Shown here: positions 50,259-61,749 of the stretch, in pieces
Layout: every line of letters begins with the position of its first letter
How positions within the stretch are numbered: the first letter of the stretch is position 1
Origin: Plasmodium relictum
Lineage: Eukaryota > Apicomplexa > Aconoidasida > Haemosporida > Plasmodiidae
Reading direction: 5' to 3'
Assembly (NCBI RefSeq): GCF_900005765.1
Contig: NC_041690.1
Coordinates: forward strand, 2,542,001-2,606,000
Length of the DNA stretch: 64,000 bases
Position numbers and translations under genes: made by a program
The notes under the pieces: generated by a model
Databases searched by the model: none
Told to the model about the DNA's origin: nothing
The model's input: the letters and a program-made list of their open reading frames with translations, nothing else

Positions 50259-51995
50259 TTTATTGAAATGACAAAAATTTCCTTAAAAAAAAGAAAAAAA
50301 AAATCATTTATTTCGTGGATTATATCAATTTATTTATAAATTTGCTAAATAATTTACACATCATAATTAGAACATTCAAAGTATTATATTTGTCTTTGTT
50401 AATGAGAGATTAATATTTTATATATTAAAAATAATTTTTTTTTATATTTCTTCAAATTTTTTAAATATTTTTTTATTTCATCAAAATGTCTTGCATTTTA
50501 CAATCATTTTTTGTAATATTATAATATATATCTTGCTCATCTCATAATTGTATTAATTCTCTAGTTTATTTCTTGAACTAAAAATATTTTATTTCTTTGA
50601 ATTTAAAAAAACTTTGTTCAAATTTAGTTATTTTTCATACTAGTTTTCAATAAAGTCTTCTATAAAATAAATTTTCATCGCTGTATTTTTTTAGTATTTA
50701 TCTCTTTTTTTTATTATTTTTATTAAGAATACACTCATCACCACAGTATTATTACCTTTGTATTTATTTATTTTACAAAAAATAAATTAAAAGTTAGAAC
50801 TTAAGTTAAAATTAGTGTAATATTCTTTCCTTGGGATAATGAATTTTCTAATATTAACACTTAGCTTTTTAAGAATATGTTATTTTTTTCACATATTAAT
50901 ATTAAAACATAAAAAAAATTGTAATTAAAAAATTAAATTTAAATAAATAATAATTTGCATTTTTAATAAATAAAATATTTTTTGTACTTTATTTTATTTT
51001 TCATTTAATTTTTTTTTTTTTTTATATCTATTTTTTTCAAATTTTTCCAGTTAAAAGACATAATGCATATAATATTTATATTCAATAATATTTTTTTTAT
51101 AAATATTTTTAATAATTTTTTTCCATATTAATATTCAAAATTTTCTTTCTTTAAGATTTTTGAAAATGTGAGCATGTAATAAAAAAAACAAAATGAAATA
51201 TTCTATATATTCAAAGTTAATTTTGTTTGGGAACAATTATCATTTGATAATTTTAATATATGCTGTGTTTTTAATGTCTTTCTTTTAATATTTTTATTTG
51301 AAAAAAATTTTACATATTCCGAATATTTTTATCACATTTTTTTATTCTAAAATTGCTATCGTCCTTAAAATACAATTATTAAGGAATCATTAGCTCTTTC
51401 TTATTAAAATTTTGTTCATAAAATAAAAATAGATATATCCTAATATTGCTTTATTTCTCTACATTTAAATATAGAAAAATGTAAATAAAGAAGTATAAAT
51501 TTTTTTTTTCTTTTAAATTTTCAATGATAAATTGTAAAAAAAGGGGGAAGCAGTTTCACTCCAAAATGTTTGTATTTAATTGAAATTTAAATTAATATAT
51601 GAACTCTTTTAGAATTAAAAAATAAAATATTCATTATATTGCTTTTTTTTAATTAAAAAAGCGATAAAAATTTCCTCTTTATCTGAATTTTTATATTAAA
51701 ATTTCCATTTCCCCTTTTTTTTTAACCTAATGTATACATCATTTAATATGTAACAATTATTAAAAGAAAAATTATATTACTATTAATAACATATATATTT
51801 TTTTTTTTAAATAAGATGTATTATGCTATAAGATGAAAAAAAAATTATTAAAAGGTTTTTTTTTCTTTGGATAATGATAATTTCAAAATAAATAAAAAAA
51901 AATAAGGAGCAATATATTATTAAAATAGAAAAAACTTTATTACAATATATCCTAAATCAAAAAAAAAAAAAAAAAATATATTATAGATAAAAAAA
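50259..51995. other. Intergenic region upstream of BRCA2
   Basis: About 1.7 kb of AT-rich DNA between two minus-strand genes. It holds the BRCA2 promoter and 5' UTR and the 3' UTR of the proteasome gene. A GGGGGAAG spot occurs near 51543. No gene-like frame was seen. Confidence 0.5.
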
Positions 51996-52808
51996 TTATG
52001 CGTCTTCTACAGTGATATATTTCTTTATATTTTCAATTTTTTCACATAAAACAGGTGTAGTTCCTTTTGGATAAACGGTTGGACGAGGCAAATGATACAA
52101 TCGGACATTTGGTTGTTTATAAGGTCTTATATGATGAGAACCATCTTTTGTTATAACACAAATATCCACATTCCCACCGGAACCTAAATCATTAAAAATA
52201 CCTGCACATATAGCTTCACAGACAAGTTCTTTTCCTTCCTCTATTGTCATATTGTCCCTATATTTTGCTTCTAACACGGCCATAGCATTTAAAGATCCTG
52301 ATCCCAAAGCAGTAAAAGGTAATAAGCAAGAAGAACCATGAGGATGTATACCATACAACTGAGGCCCAGTAACATCTACCCCTCCTAACACTATTGCACA
52401 CACTTTATATCCCTGATATTTAAATAACTCTTGAGTTAATCTTGATACACACATAGCTACCCTTGGTTGAGAATTGGTATTTAATCGATGTAGTTCCACA
52501 TTATGCTGCAACCATAAAGTAGTATGTTCTAAATCTCCTGCTACTCCTGCTCCAGCACAATATATATTTTTACTTATATAATGTAATTTACTGCAATTTT
52601 TATCGGCAACGATTGGTCCTTCTGTTGCTCTTGTATCAGCTCCCAAAATAACTGCATTTTGGCAAACTAATCCACATATGGTTGTTCCTGTTTTTCTAAA
52701 TCGAGGAAATGCTATTCCTTTTTCCTTTAAAATTTCATTTCTATTTAAGTTTTCAAAATTATATCCTCCATTTTCTTCTTTTAGGACGTTTATATATTCT
52801 AGTTTCAT
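51996..52808 (-). CDS. PSMB7: Proteasome subunit beta type-7 (beta-2, trypsin-like site)
   Basis: Catalytic beta-2 subunit of the 20S proteasome, which cleaves after basic residues. Single exon of 270 residues. A 41-residue propeptide ([20 protein letters not shown] onward) ends at KTG, and autocleavage would expose Thr42 of [10 protein letters not shown] as the N-terminal nucleophile (Thr1). [16 protein letters not shown] then supplies the family's Asp17 and Lys33. [12 protein letters not shown] (with the conserved Ser129 region) and [15 protein letters not shown] (the beta-2 specific D/S segment) follow. The long C-terminal arm [20 protein letters not shown], which wraps onto beta-3, is diagnostic of beta-2/PSMB7. 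All catalytic residues are intact, and the sequence has few inserts, in contrast to its neighbours. This subunit is part of the parasite proteasome studied as a drug target. Confidence 0.97.
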   Translation of the reverse strand: MKLEYINVLKEENGGYNFENLNRNEILKEKGIAFPRFRKTGTTICGLVCQNAVILGADTRATEGPIVADKNCSKLHYISKNIYCAGAGVAGDLEHTTLWLQHNVELHRLNTNSQPRVAMCVSRLTQELFKYQGYKVCAIVLGGVDVTGPQLYGIHPHGSSCLLPFTALGSGSLNAMAVLEAKYRDNMTIEEGKELVCEAICAGIFNDLGSGGNVDICVITKDGSHHIRPYKQPNVRLYHLPRPTVYPKGTTPVLCEKIENIKKYITVEDA

Positions 52809-55182
52809 AATTATTCTAATTTTATTAAAATTTCAATTATGCGTTCAAAAAATAAATTTTAAAATATAATTATATTTTAATATTTATTTTTAATTATTTC
52901 ACGAAATATTTAACTCAAAAAAAAAGTAATTTTAGCTGTATGTTAATTACACTATTTTATACTTAATATATGGCTTTCCTTTTCAATATTTATATATTTC
53001 TTCTTTGAAAAAGCAATATATATATATATTTTTTTTTTTGAAAAGGTGATTTAAAATAGATACTTTATTTGAGAATAATAAGTTGTAATTTATTTATTTG
53101 CAATATATTTAAAGTATTTTCATATATATATTTTAATAAGAACTATTTTTCCTTTCAAAATAAGAAAATATATTTTAAATAAAATTTAAATTGGATTTAT
53201 TTTTAAAATATATTTATAATTATATTATTTCCATAAACATTTTTTTAAACCCATTATGCATTATATAACTTTCAAATTATTGATAATAATTTGTTTTTAA
53301 TTAGAACTGATTACTATAAAATTTATGAAAAAACAATAATTTTCATTTAATATTCAACTAAATGTAAATTTTTTTTTTCTTCTTTTGCATATATTAAATA
53401 TTTTGTTTTTTTTTAAATATCGGAGCTCATGTAAAAAAGTTTTAAGAATATGAATTTTTGAATTTAAAAAAGAATTTTTTTCTGTAATCATATTTCTATT
53501 AAATTAGCTAACATATGTAAATTCATGAAAATTTTTATTACTTAAGAATTAAAAATAAATAAATAAACCCTCACCTATGTTCATTGGAAAAAAAAAAAAA
53601 ATTCTAGTTATACTGTGTTGTTTTTTAAAAGTATGATACAAAATAAATATATATTTTGCCCAATATTTTCTCCTGAATAAGATTTAGCTAAATTAGCAAA
53701 AATTATAAATCTAACAAAAATAATGTTCCTTTTTTATTAAATATGCATATATTTATTTTTCTTTATTATTAAAATATTTATTTTTTTTTTATTTTGTTCT
53801 TTTTTTCATTTTGTTTTGGTGTGTGAATAAAAAAAAATATCGAGTTATACATGTTATAATATGCTGAAACTTTTGTCTTTTAAAATAAAATCTTTTATTC
53901 TTTACATGAATGACTGTTTATAAATTAATTAAAAAAGGGGAATACATATTATTAGAAATTAAATTTAAGTAATAATTATTTAAGTTTTTTTTTCCTTAAT
54001 GTACAAAATTTAAAAGATGCAGAAAAGATGAGTTTTAAGCTGTTTTTATTAACATGAAATGTAAGTATTTGCAAAAAAAAAATGCACTCTTTTTTCAATT
54101 ATTTTTAATACTTATGTTTTCATGTTTTATATAAATATGTGTATATATATATATATATATTTTTTTTTTTTTGGAATTTAAAAAATTATTAAAATAAAAA
54201 CGAAAAGGAAAAAAGACAATGCCCTTTGAGGATAAAAAAAATTGAGAAAAATATATTTCATTTTTAAATTAAGAGTAAAGATACATAATTAAAAGATAGT
54301 AAAAATAACTTTTTCTTACATTAATGAGAAATATTTAATATTTTTTAATTTAATACACCTAAAGTATTCGACTTTATCATAAAAGTGCTAAAAAAATGCT
54401 TTAATTAATGAAATGTCTAAATCTTTTTTGTTCTCTTCAGAATGATATAAATAGGATTCTTTTTATTTTTTAATTTTCTCCTTGTACAATATTTTTTTTC
54501 TGTGTGTAATAATAAACTATTTTTGCATTTTATAGAAAAATTAAAAAGTATAATAATAGTGGAATTTCTTGTTTATAAAAAAAGAATTGTTAAATTGCTT
54601 AATGTAAATAAATGAATTTTTTATTTTACATATATTTTTTATATAATTTTATGGAAATTAATTAAAATTAATTTATATATATTTAATAATATTTTTTTTT
54701 AAATTACTTAATCATAAAATTATAATTTTTAAAAAATTAGAATATATATATATTTATATGTATTATATATAAATAGTAATTTTCAATTAAAATATTATTT
54801 TTTCCTTTTGTAAATGTAGAATTTTTATAAAATGAACTTTGAATACTTTAGAAATTATTTTATTATATTCCGTTAACATTTATTTCTCTAATTATCTTTT
54901 TCTCTTATCCTTATACAAGAACATAATAACTTACATAAAAAAATATATACAAAAATAATAATAAATAATTATAATAAAAAAAAAAAAAAAAATAGGTAAA
55001 ATATTAATTATTAAATAATATAAATAGTAAATACATGAAAAAATTATGCATAAAATCAAGATTAAAAAATATTATGTAAAATGGATGAAAATAAAAAAAT
55101 ATAAATTTTAATGTTTAGTTATTTATAAATATCTATATTTATTTAATAATATAACATTTATTAATAATTAATTATTTAAACG
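52809..55182. other. Divergent intergenic region between proteasome beta-7 and the IN-box gene
   Basis: About 2.4 kb of AT-rich DNA between head-to-head genes, so it probably contains two promoters. It has a TA run near 54141-54160 and poly-A/T tracts, for example near 54978. No open frame or RNA gene was recognised. Confidence 0.5.
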
Positions 55183-58100
55183 ATGCTTGTTTTAACAGAA
55201 AATATTTTCAAAAAATCAAATAATTCAAAGAGTTCGGGAAACGAAACATTTTTTAAAAGTAACAGCGCACAATTAAAAGTAATAGCAAAGAGAATTACTC
55301 CATACTGCAGAGAAATATCAAAAAATAAAAAAGTATTAATAAAAACTCGTAAGTATTTAAGCAATATTAATAAGATAAAATACAAATATTCAAATTCAAG
55401 AAATAATATAGGTAATTCCCGATTTAAAAAAAAATTGAAGACATCTCCAATAGAAAAAAAAAAGGATTTATGTCAACTAGAAATCTTTTCAAAAAGTAAG
55501 AAGAAAAATCAAGTTATAGCAAGTAGAGTTAACTATAATATTATATTCAAAAAATTTTATTTAAAAAATATTGAAGATCAAACAAATTTATTTTTATTAC
55601 ATTTAAGAGCTAAAGAACGAAAAAAAATTCATAGAAAAGAAAAATCAAAAAAGGACTTATTAAATACCAAAGAACTCCCATTAGAAAATCTTAAAGATAC
55701 TTATGAAAAAGATTTTGATAACTTACATAAATTAAGTAATATTCTATATCATAAGGTAAAAAATAAACATTATTTAGATAATAATGATACAAAAAAAAAA
55801 CAATTCTATGATAAAAAAGTAGATAATTTAGATTTTGCTGACATACTTCAAAATAATGCAGTATTAGACACACCATTTAGCAATAATGATAAATTTTTTA
55901 AACCATATGTAAAAACACATATGTCAAAATTTCTAATTCTTAATAGTTATGATAAACGAAAATTATTAAGTAATAGTTTAATAGATTCAATTATAACTTT
56001 ATCTAACGAATTAAATAGAACAAACGAAAAAAAAGATAATTTTAAATATGAAAATGAAAAAAATGAAAAAAATGTACTTCAATATGCAAATAAAATACTA
56101 CACGATAGTTATGTTCATTGTGATCTTAGTATTAGTGTAAAAAAAAGTGAAATTAAAAAATTAGAATGTAAAATAAAAAAGTACAGTGATGTACCGCACT
56201 TTTATTTTAGAAATTTATCAAAAAGTATAGATTACAAAAATAAGAATAACCATAAAAATAAGTGTAATAATTACAGTATATATTATGACAGTGATTATAG
56301 AATTTATTATGATAGATTTTTCATGGACCAATATAATAACAATGAAAACAAATATGTATATGATGAGAAAAAAAAAAAAAATGCATTTTCTTTAAATTCT
56401 CACATATATGCAAATTGTTATTCTGATAATTACTTTTCAGAAAGAAAAAAAAAAAAAAAAAAAAAGCGTGAATTTCATCATATCTATAAGTCATTTAATC
56501 ACATAAATAAGCAAAAAGAAAAGAAATTTTCCCTTACAAAAAAAGGTAATCAGAATATTAATTTTAAATTCATTTTAGATAATCAAAAAATTAATAAAAG
56601 TGATGTTAAAGAATCATACGCATTAAAACAAATAGATAATATTAATAAAAATTTTAAGTCAAAAAAAAAAAAATCTGTAGAAACAGATATAGTTAATAAA
56701 ATGTCATTTTACATAAATAGAGACAAATGTAACGAATTCTTTAATTATAATAACAATAATAAAATAACGAATAGTAACATATTTTACAATTCTAATGATT
56801 ACAATCATATTAATACTAAAAGTAGTTGTATAAACATGTACAATAAAACAAAATGTATTGACAAAAATAAAAATGATGAATTATGCAAAACAAATATTTC
56901 AAACGATTATAGTAAAATATATTCCTGTAATTCATTACATTATATTAAAAAGGATCCAACTATTTTTACAGACTCAAATGAGTATATTTCTACGAAAGAT
57001 ATTCATTTTAAGAAAAAATTAAAAGAAAATTATAATTTAAAAGATAACTATCTAAAAGAAACTGTTTACACGGAGAAATATTCTCTAAATAAAAAAGTAA
57101 ATTTTAAAAATGAAAAAAAAGAAACATATGTATATAAAATTAATAAAGCAAATGAAAATAAAAACAATGAAAATGTAGTAGATAAATGTAGTAATAGTTT
57201 AAGTGAAAATGTATGTAACTTCAATAGTTCCATTTTTTCTAAAAATGAAAATAATAAATTTATAATTTCAAATATAGTAAATCCTAGTAGTAACAAAAAT
57301 ATCTCTGAAAACGTAAATATAAGTTCTCATGAAGATTTAATGATTGATTTTAATATAAATAATAATATTAATAATAGAGAGAAAAATCATATTAGTAATA
57401 ATAATGATTGTAATAATAATGTCAGCAGTAATTATAATATTAGTTGTAATAATTTCATCATAAATAATAGTATCAACGACAATAATGATAATAATGCTAT
57501 AAATACTTATAATGATTATAATTTTAACGTAAACAATGTTAAAAGAAATGATTCGTTTATTAATACTTATGAAAACAATATTAATAATAGGGGATTTAAT
57601 AAAAAATGTATAAATAACTATGTAGATGATAATATCAATTGTGATTATTTTAGAAATGTACGTAACAGTTTAGGTAGATGTTTTAAAAATGATCATATGA
57701 AAAAAAATATTTTTTGTAGTTCAAATAGTCTAAATAATAAGAACAATCATAATTTTATATGTAATGTATCATCCGAAAATAATAATAACACAATTAAAAA
57801 TAAAAATAATAATATTTCTATGAACTTAACGTCTTTACAGAATAATATAAATAATAATTTTCTTTGTAACGAAAATAAGGAAAATAATTCCGAATTAATA
57901 ATAAATAAGTTTACAGAATTAAAAAGTTTGACATCAAGCATAAATTCTACGTTTAGTGGAGATTTATTTAAAACTCCTATAGAATCAAATATAGAAAATC
58001 ACAATTTTAATAATTCTGCTAATTTTATTTCTGAAGACATTAAAAGTTTACGTATTATTAAATCAAAACATAAGAAAGAAAGATTAACCAGTAAAACATC

Positions 58101-61100
58101 TTTAATAATCGATTCCATAAATTCACATTCTAATGATATTAATTTGATAACACATAATAAGAGGTTTAATAATTTATTATTTAATAAAGATATAAAAATG
58201 AATAGCAATGATCATGATTTTTTAGTGGATGAATGCTTAATGAAATGTTTGAAAGAAAATTCATCAAATTTTAGAACAAATGAAGATTATGAAAGGTACT
58301 GCAATGAAGACAAAATACTAAATCCAGATTATATACCCTTAGAATCTAAAAAACTTGGAGAAAAATTCTTAAAAAGTCAAAAGGAGTTATTTTCTTCCTT
58401 TACTAATAACAATTTTATTTACGAATCAAATATCATTAATGCCGAATGTGGTAACAGCTGTTTTAAAAATGATAAAGGTTATGACTTATTTAGTGATTCC
58501 AATAAAAATCATGTTAATAATATGAGTATTAATATATACAAAAACAAGGATTACATAAAAGATAAAAATAATAATTATAATAATAACATTACATACAATA
58601 AAAATTATATAAATTCTATAAATAACGAATATTACATGAAAAAGAGTAATGATCACACTAAAGACAAATTTATTAAATACTATGAAGAATATGCTAATAA
58701 AGATAATAATGAAAACGAAGAAAAGAAATTAAATTATACAGATTGCTATGATTTTAAAAATTCCTTATTAAATGGATTAAGTAGAGATGATAGTTTCTAT
58801 TCTGATGATGATGTAAGAAATGATGACAATGAAACAAATTTTTTAAAAGATTCATTAAATTCTTTTGATAATTTGGAATCTACAGAAAAAAAATATGAAG
58901 AAATTTTACGCGATTTTAATGGAAAAATACCATTGCTGCATAAAGTATTAAAACCTTTGCCACCAAAAAATAGATCTAATAATTTTGACATTTGTTTATA
59001 TTTATTACAAAAACATGGAGGTGACTTAAATAACGAAGAAAATATTTGCATATTAAGAGATAAGGATATCGTTGAGCATAGTGCTATATATGATACGAAA
59101 AAGAACTGCATAAAAAGTAATATTACAAATGTAACAAATATAAAATTGTATCATCCTAAATGGTACAACAAAAAAAAAATTATTGAAAGAATGAAGGAGC
59201 AAAGTTGCTATAATCCCTTTACAATATTTGGATCAGCACCAACTTTATTAGATTTCGATGAAGTTTTTGATAAAGATGTATATAATAAATTTGTTTCAAG
59301 AAATAGTCGTAAATCTCATTCCTTATTAAGAATATTAGCAAAACAAAAAGTTATAAATAATTTAAGTGATAAAATATCGGATAAGGAATGGCCACAGGTT
59401 CATGCATATTTAAAGAAAAGATGGAGTAAAGAAACCAATTTAGAATTAAATTGGGCATGTGATCCACTATTGTATGAAGAACTAGAGTGGTATTTAAGTA
59501 CAAATAATGAATATCTTAATATGACAGATAAAGTAGCTGATATTGAAGTTTGTTATTGCCCAACCTTAAACCCAAGTTCTTATTATGCATGGAATGATTC
59601 AAGAGTTATTTATACTAATTTGTGTTACAATAAATCTGAGGACATAGACCCCAATAATTCTAGTAGAGGAAGTTATATGATAAATAAAAATATGGAGTTA
59701 AAAAATAGCGATAAGAAAGTTTCAATTAGAAAAAGAGCAAGTGGATGTGAACATCTAATGTTTCAACAAAATATTATGAAGCAAAAAAATTTATCTAAAA
59801 AAAAAAAATTGTTGAAAAAAAAAAAAAAAATGTTAAAAGAAAAAAACAAATTATCTAATCAACATAATAATAATAAAGGTATCTATAATGAAGAAATAGA
59901 ACATAGTGATAATAATTATAATATATATTGTCAAGTAAATAAAAACGATTACATAAGTGATCAATATATTAATGAAATAAAAAATAAGGATAATAACAGT
60001 AATTCTTATTATCCTAATATATTTTTAACAAAAAGCAAAAAAAGTGTTTACCAAAATAAAAATGACGATAATGCTATTCCTATTATGACTATAAATACAT
60101 CATTGTATAGACATAATATGGATAATAAATATAACTGCAATAATACCGCAAATGATTATATTAAAAATAAAGATAATACAATAAAATTTTTTGCTTCTCC
60201 TAAAAAAACAAAAAAAAATAATTCTATCAAAAAATCTCTTAATAATTCAGATTGTTTCTATTTTTTTAATTACTCTATGATTAATTCAGATAATATATAT
60301 AATAATAATTTTGATAGCTTTGATTCCAGAAATTCAATGAATTGCAGCAATGATAACATAATCCATTTTAATAAAAATATTTTTAAAGGAGACAATATAA
60401 GAAATAAAAATGAAATAGATGTACAAAACTCTTATGATAACAATAAGTTAAACTCTGAAAAAAATACTCAAAATGCATGTGGAAATTTGGAAACTAATAA
60501 AAATAATTTTAGCATGAACATATATGAGATGAAAAATAGTAAAAATACTTATGTAATCAATAAAACTAATAATAATATGAACTATACTCTAAGAAATGAT
60601 AATAATTGTGAAAACCAGAATAATATAAAAAACTCAAATGATCTTACTCAATCATTTCATAATAACAAAAATAAAAATAGTTGCAGAGATAATAATGATA
60701 ATTTTTATAATAAAAATATAAATGATAGCAGTGTAAAAAGTACCACGTTTAATAATATAGGAATACATAATGAAAAAGAAAATAATAAAATAAATAAAGA
60801 TAAAAGCAGTAGTAACAGTAGTTATAATAATAATGGAATCAATAGTAAAAACAATAATGACAATGACGATGATAAAAAGAATAGCAATAACAACAGTAAC
60901 AATAGTAGTAATAGTAATAATAATAATAATAATGAAAAAGAATGGTTTCATAAGAATAAATTTGTTAGTAAAAATTACTATGAAACAGACCAAATGAAAC
61001 TTATTTCCAGTGATTTTAATAATTTGCAAAATAATGAACTAAATAATTATCAGCAATTTGAAAAAAATAGGGATATTCAAAGTAAATTATCAGACCCTAA

Positions 61101-61749
61101 TTTCTCTGAAAAAAGCAAAAATAAAAAAAAATTTAATATTAAACAAATAAAAGAAAAATATGTGAATATATGTAAAAATCAAAATGTAAACGAAAATTAC
61201 CATAAAACTTCTAAATACAATTATGAAACAATTTCGAATAATAATTCTACCATTAATAAAACAGGAAGTGAATGTTTTCAAAATAAAAGTTCATTAAATT
61301 CAGTTAAAATAGAAAATAACAATATAAATAAAAACATTGTCAGGGAATCTGAAAAAAATAACAAAATTTTAAAAAATTTTAAAGATACTCCAAGTGATAA
61401 TATACTAAAGTTAACACAAAAAAATATTGATAAAAAAAATATATCAGAAAAGAAAATTAGAAGCAATATATCATTGTACTCAAAAAACAATGACACTGAT
61501 GCTTCTTTAAGCACTTCTAATTCAAAAAGATTAAGTAATAGTAATTTTAGTGTAAATCAAAATAGAAAAATTAGAAGATATACAAATCAAATGTCCCTCG
61601 AAGATAATAATATATCTATTGAACAATCCGAACATACAGGAGAAAGTAATAAAAAAGGAAGTAATGAAACTCTTTCTAGTAGAACTAGCGAAACATCAAT
61701 GTCAAGTGCTTTTAAGATAGCTACATCTGTTTTTAAAAAATTATTTTAG
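55183..61749 (+). CDS. Giant Asn-rich protein with an INCENP-type IN-box
   Basis: Single exon of 2188 residues, dominated by Asn/Lys/Ser low complexity with long polyasparagine stretches. One globular island, about residues 1270-1490, stands out. Residues 1325-1362 read PKWYNKKKIIERMKEQSCYN, then PFTIFG, then LLDFDEVF. This follows the INCENP IN-box, the segment that wraps and activates Aurora kinase: a conserved Trp, a helix ending in Gln, a 'nPf.ifG' turn and a final 'lDl.evF'. A second conserved-looking block follows (KEWPQVHAYLKKRWSKETNL, then ACDPLLYEELEWYLS). If correct, this is a chromosomal passenger protein scaffolding an Aurora-related kinase (ARK) at centromeres or the spindle. The IN-box normally lies near the C-terminus; here about 825 residues follow it, ending in an amphipathic SAFKIATSVFKKLF. 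The assignment rests on one motif. Confidence 0.55.
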   Translation: MLVLTENIFKKSNNSKSSGNETFFKSNSAQLKVIAKRITPYCREISKNKKVLIKTRKYLSNINKIKYKYSNSRNNIGNSRFKKKLKTSPIEKKKDLCQLEIFSKSKKKNQVIASRVNYNIIFKKFYLKNIEDQTNLFLLHLRAKERKKIHRKEKSKKDLLNTKELPLENLKDTYEKDFDNLHKLSNILYHKVKNKHYLDNNDTKKKQFYDKKVDNLDFADILQNNAVLDTPFSNNDKFFKPYVKTHMSKFLILNSYDKRKLLSNSLIDSIITLSNELNRTNEKKDNFKYENEKNEKNVLQYANKILHDSYVHCDLSISVKKSEIKKLECKIKKYSDVPHFYFRNLSKSIDYKNKNNHKNKCNNYSIYYDSDYRIYYDRFFMDQYNNNENKYVYDEKKKKNAFSLNSHIYANCYSDNYFSERKKKKKKKREFHHIYKSFNHINKQKEKKFSLTKKGNQNINFKFILDNQKINKSDVKESYALKQIDNINKNFKSKKKKSVETDIVNKMSFYINRDKCNEFFNYNNNNKITNSNIFYNSNDYNHINTKSSCINMYNKTKCIDKNKNDELCKTNISNDYSKIYSCNSLHYIKKDPTIFTDSNEYISTKDIHFKKKLKENYNLKDNYLKETVYTEKYSLNKKVNFKNEKKETYVYKINKANENKNNENVVDKCSNSLSENVCNFNSSIFSKNENNKFIISNIVNPSSNKNISENVNISSHEDLMIDFNINNNINNREKNHISNNNDCNNNVSSNYNISCNNFIINNSINDNNDNNAINTYNDYNFNVNNVKRNDSFINTYENNINNRGFNKKCINNYVDDNINCDYFRNVRNSLGRCFKNDHMKKNIFCSSNSLNNKNNHNFICNVSSENNNNTIKNKNNNISMNLTSLQNNINNNFLCNENKENNSELIINKFTELKSLTSSINSTFSGDLFKTPIESNIENHNFNNSANFISEDIKSLRIIKSKHKKERLTSKTSLIIDSINSHSNDINLITHNKRFNNLLFNKDIKMNSNDHDFLVDECLMKCLKENSSNFRTNEDYERYCNEDKILNPDYIPLESKKLGEKFLKSQKELFSSFTNNNFIYESNIINAECGNSCFKNDKGYDLFSDSNKNHVNNMSINIYKNKDYIKDKNNNYNNNITYNKNYINSINNEYYMKKSNDHTKDKFIKYYEEYANKDNNENEEKKLNYTDCYDFKNSLLNGLSRDDSFYSDDDVRNDDNETNFLKDSLNSFDNLESTEKKYEEILRDFNGKIPLLHKVLKPLPPKNRSNNFDICLYLLQKHGGDLNNEENICILRDKDIVEHSAIYDTKKNCIKSNITNVTNIKLYHPKWYNKKKIIERMKEQSCYNPFTIFGSAPTLLDFDEVFDKDVYNKFVSRNSRKSHSLLRILAKQKVINNLSDKISDKEWPQVHAYLKKRWSKETNLELNWACDPLLYEELEWYLSTNNEYLNMTDKVADIEVCYCPTLNPSSYYAWNDSRVIYTNLCYNKSEDIDPNNSSRGSYMINKNMELKNSDKKVSIRKRASGCEHLMFQQNIMKQKNLSKKKKLLKKKKKMLKEKNKLSNQHNNNKGIYNEEIEHSDNNYNIYCQVNKNDYISDQYINEIKNKDNNSNSYYPNIFLTKSKKSVYQNKNDDNAIPIMTINTSLYRHNMDNKYNCNNTANDYIKNKDNTIKFFASPKKTKKNNSIKKSLNNSDCFYFFNYSMINSDNIYNNNFDSFDSRNSMNCSNDNIIHFNKNIFKGDNIRNKNEIDVQNSYDNNKLNSEKNTQNACGNLETNKNNFSMNIYEMKNSKNTYVINKTNNNMNYTLRNDNNCENQNNIKNSNDLTQSFHNNKNKNSCRDNNDNFYNKNINDSSVKSTTFNNIGIHNEKENNKINKDKSSSNSSYNNNGINSKNNNDNDDDKKNSNNNSNNSSNSNNNNNNEKEWFHKNKFVSKNYYETDQMKLISSDFNNLQNNELNNYQQFEKNRDIQSKLSDPNFSEKSKNKKKFNIKQIKEKYVNICKNQNVNENYHKTSKYNYETISNNNSTINKTGSECFQNKSSLNSVKIENNNINKNIVRESEKNNKILKNFKDTPSDNILKLTQKNIDKKNISEKKIRSNISLYSKNNDTDASLSTSNSKRLSNSNFSVNQNRKIRRYTNQMSLEDNNISIEQSEHTGESNKKGSNETLSSRTSETSMSSAFKIATSVFKKLF

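Noticed and set aside
60652-61029. 125-codon minus-strand frame of mostly Ile, Thr and Val
   Set aside because: It is antisense to polyasparagine (AAT) codons of the IN-box protein, which read as ATT (Ile) on the other strand.
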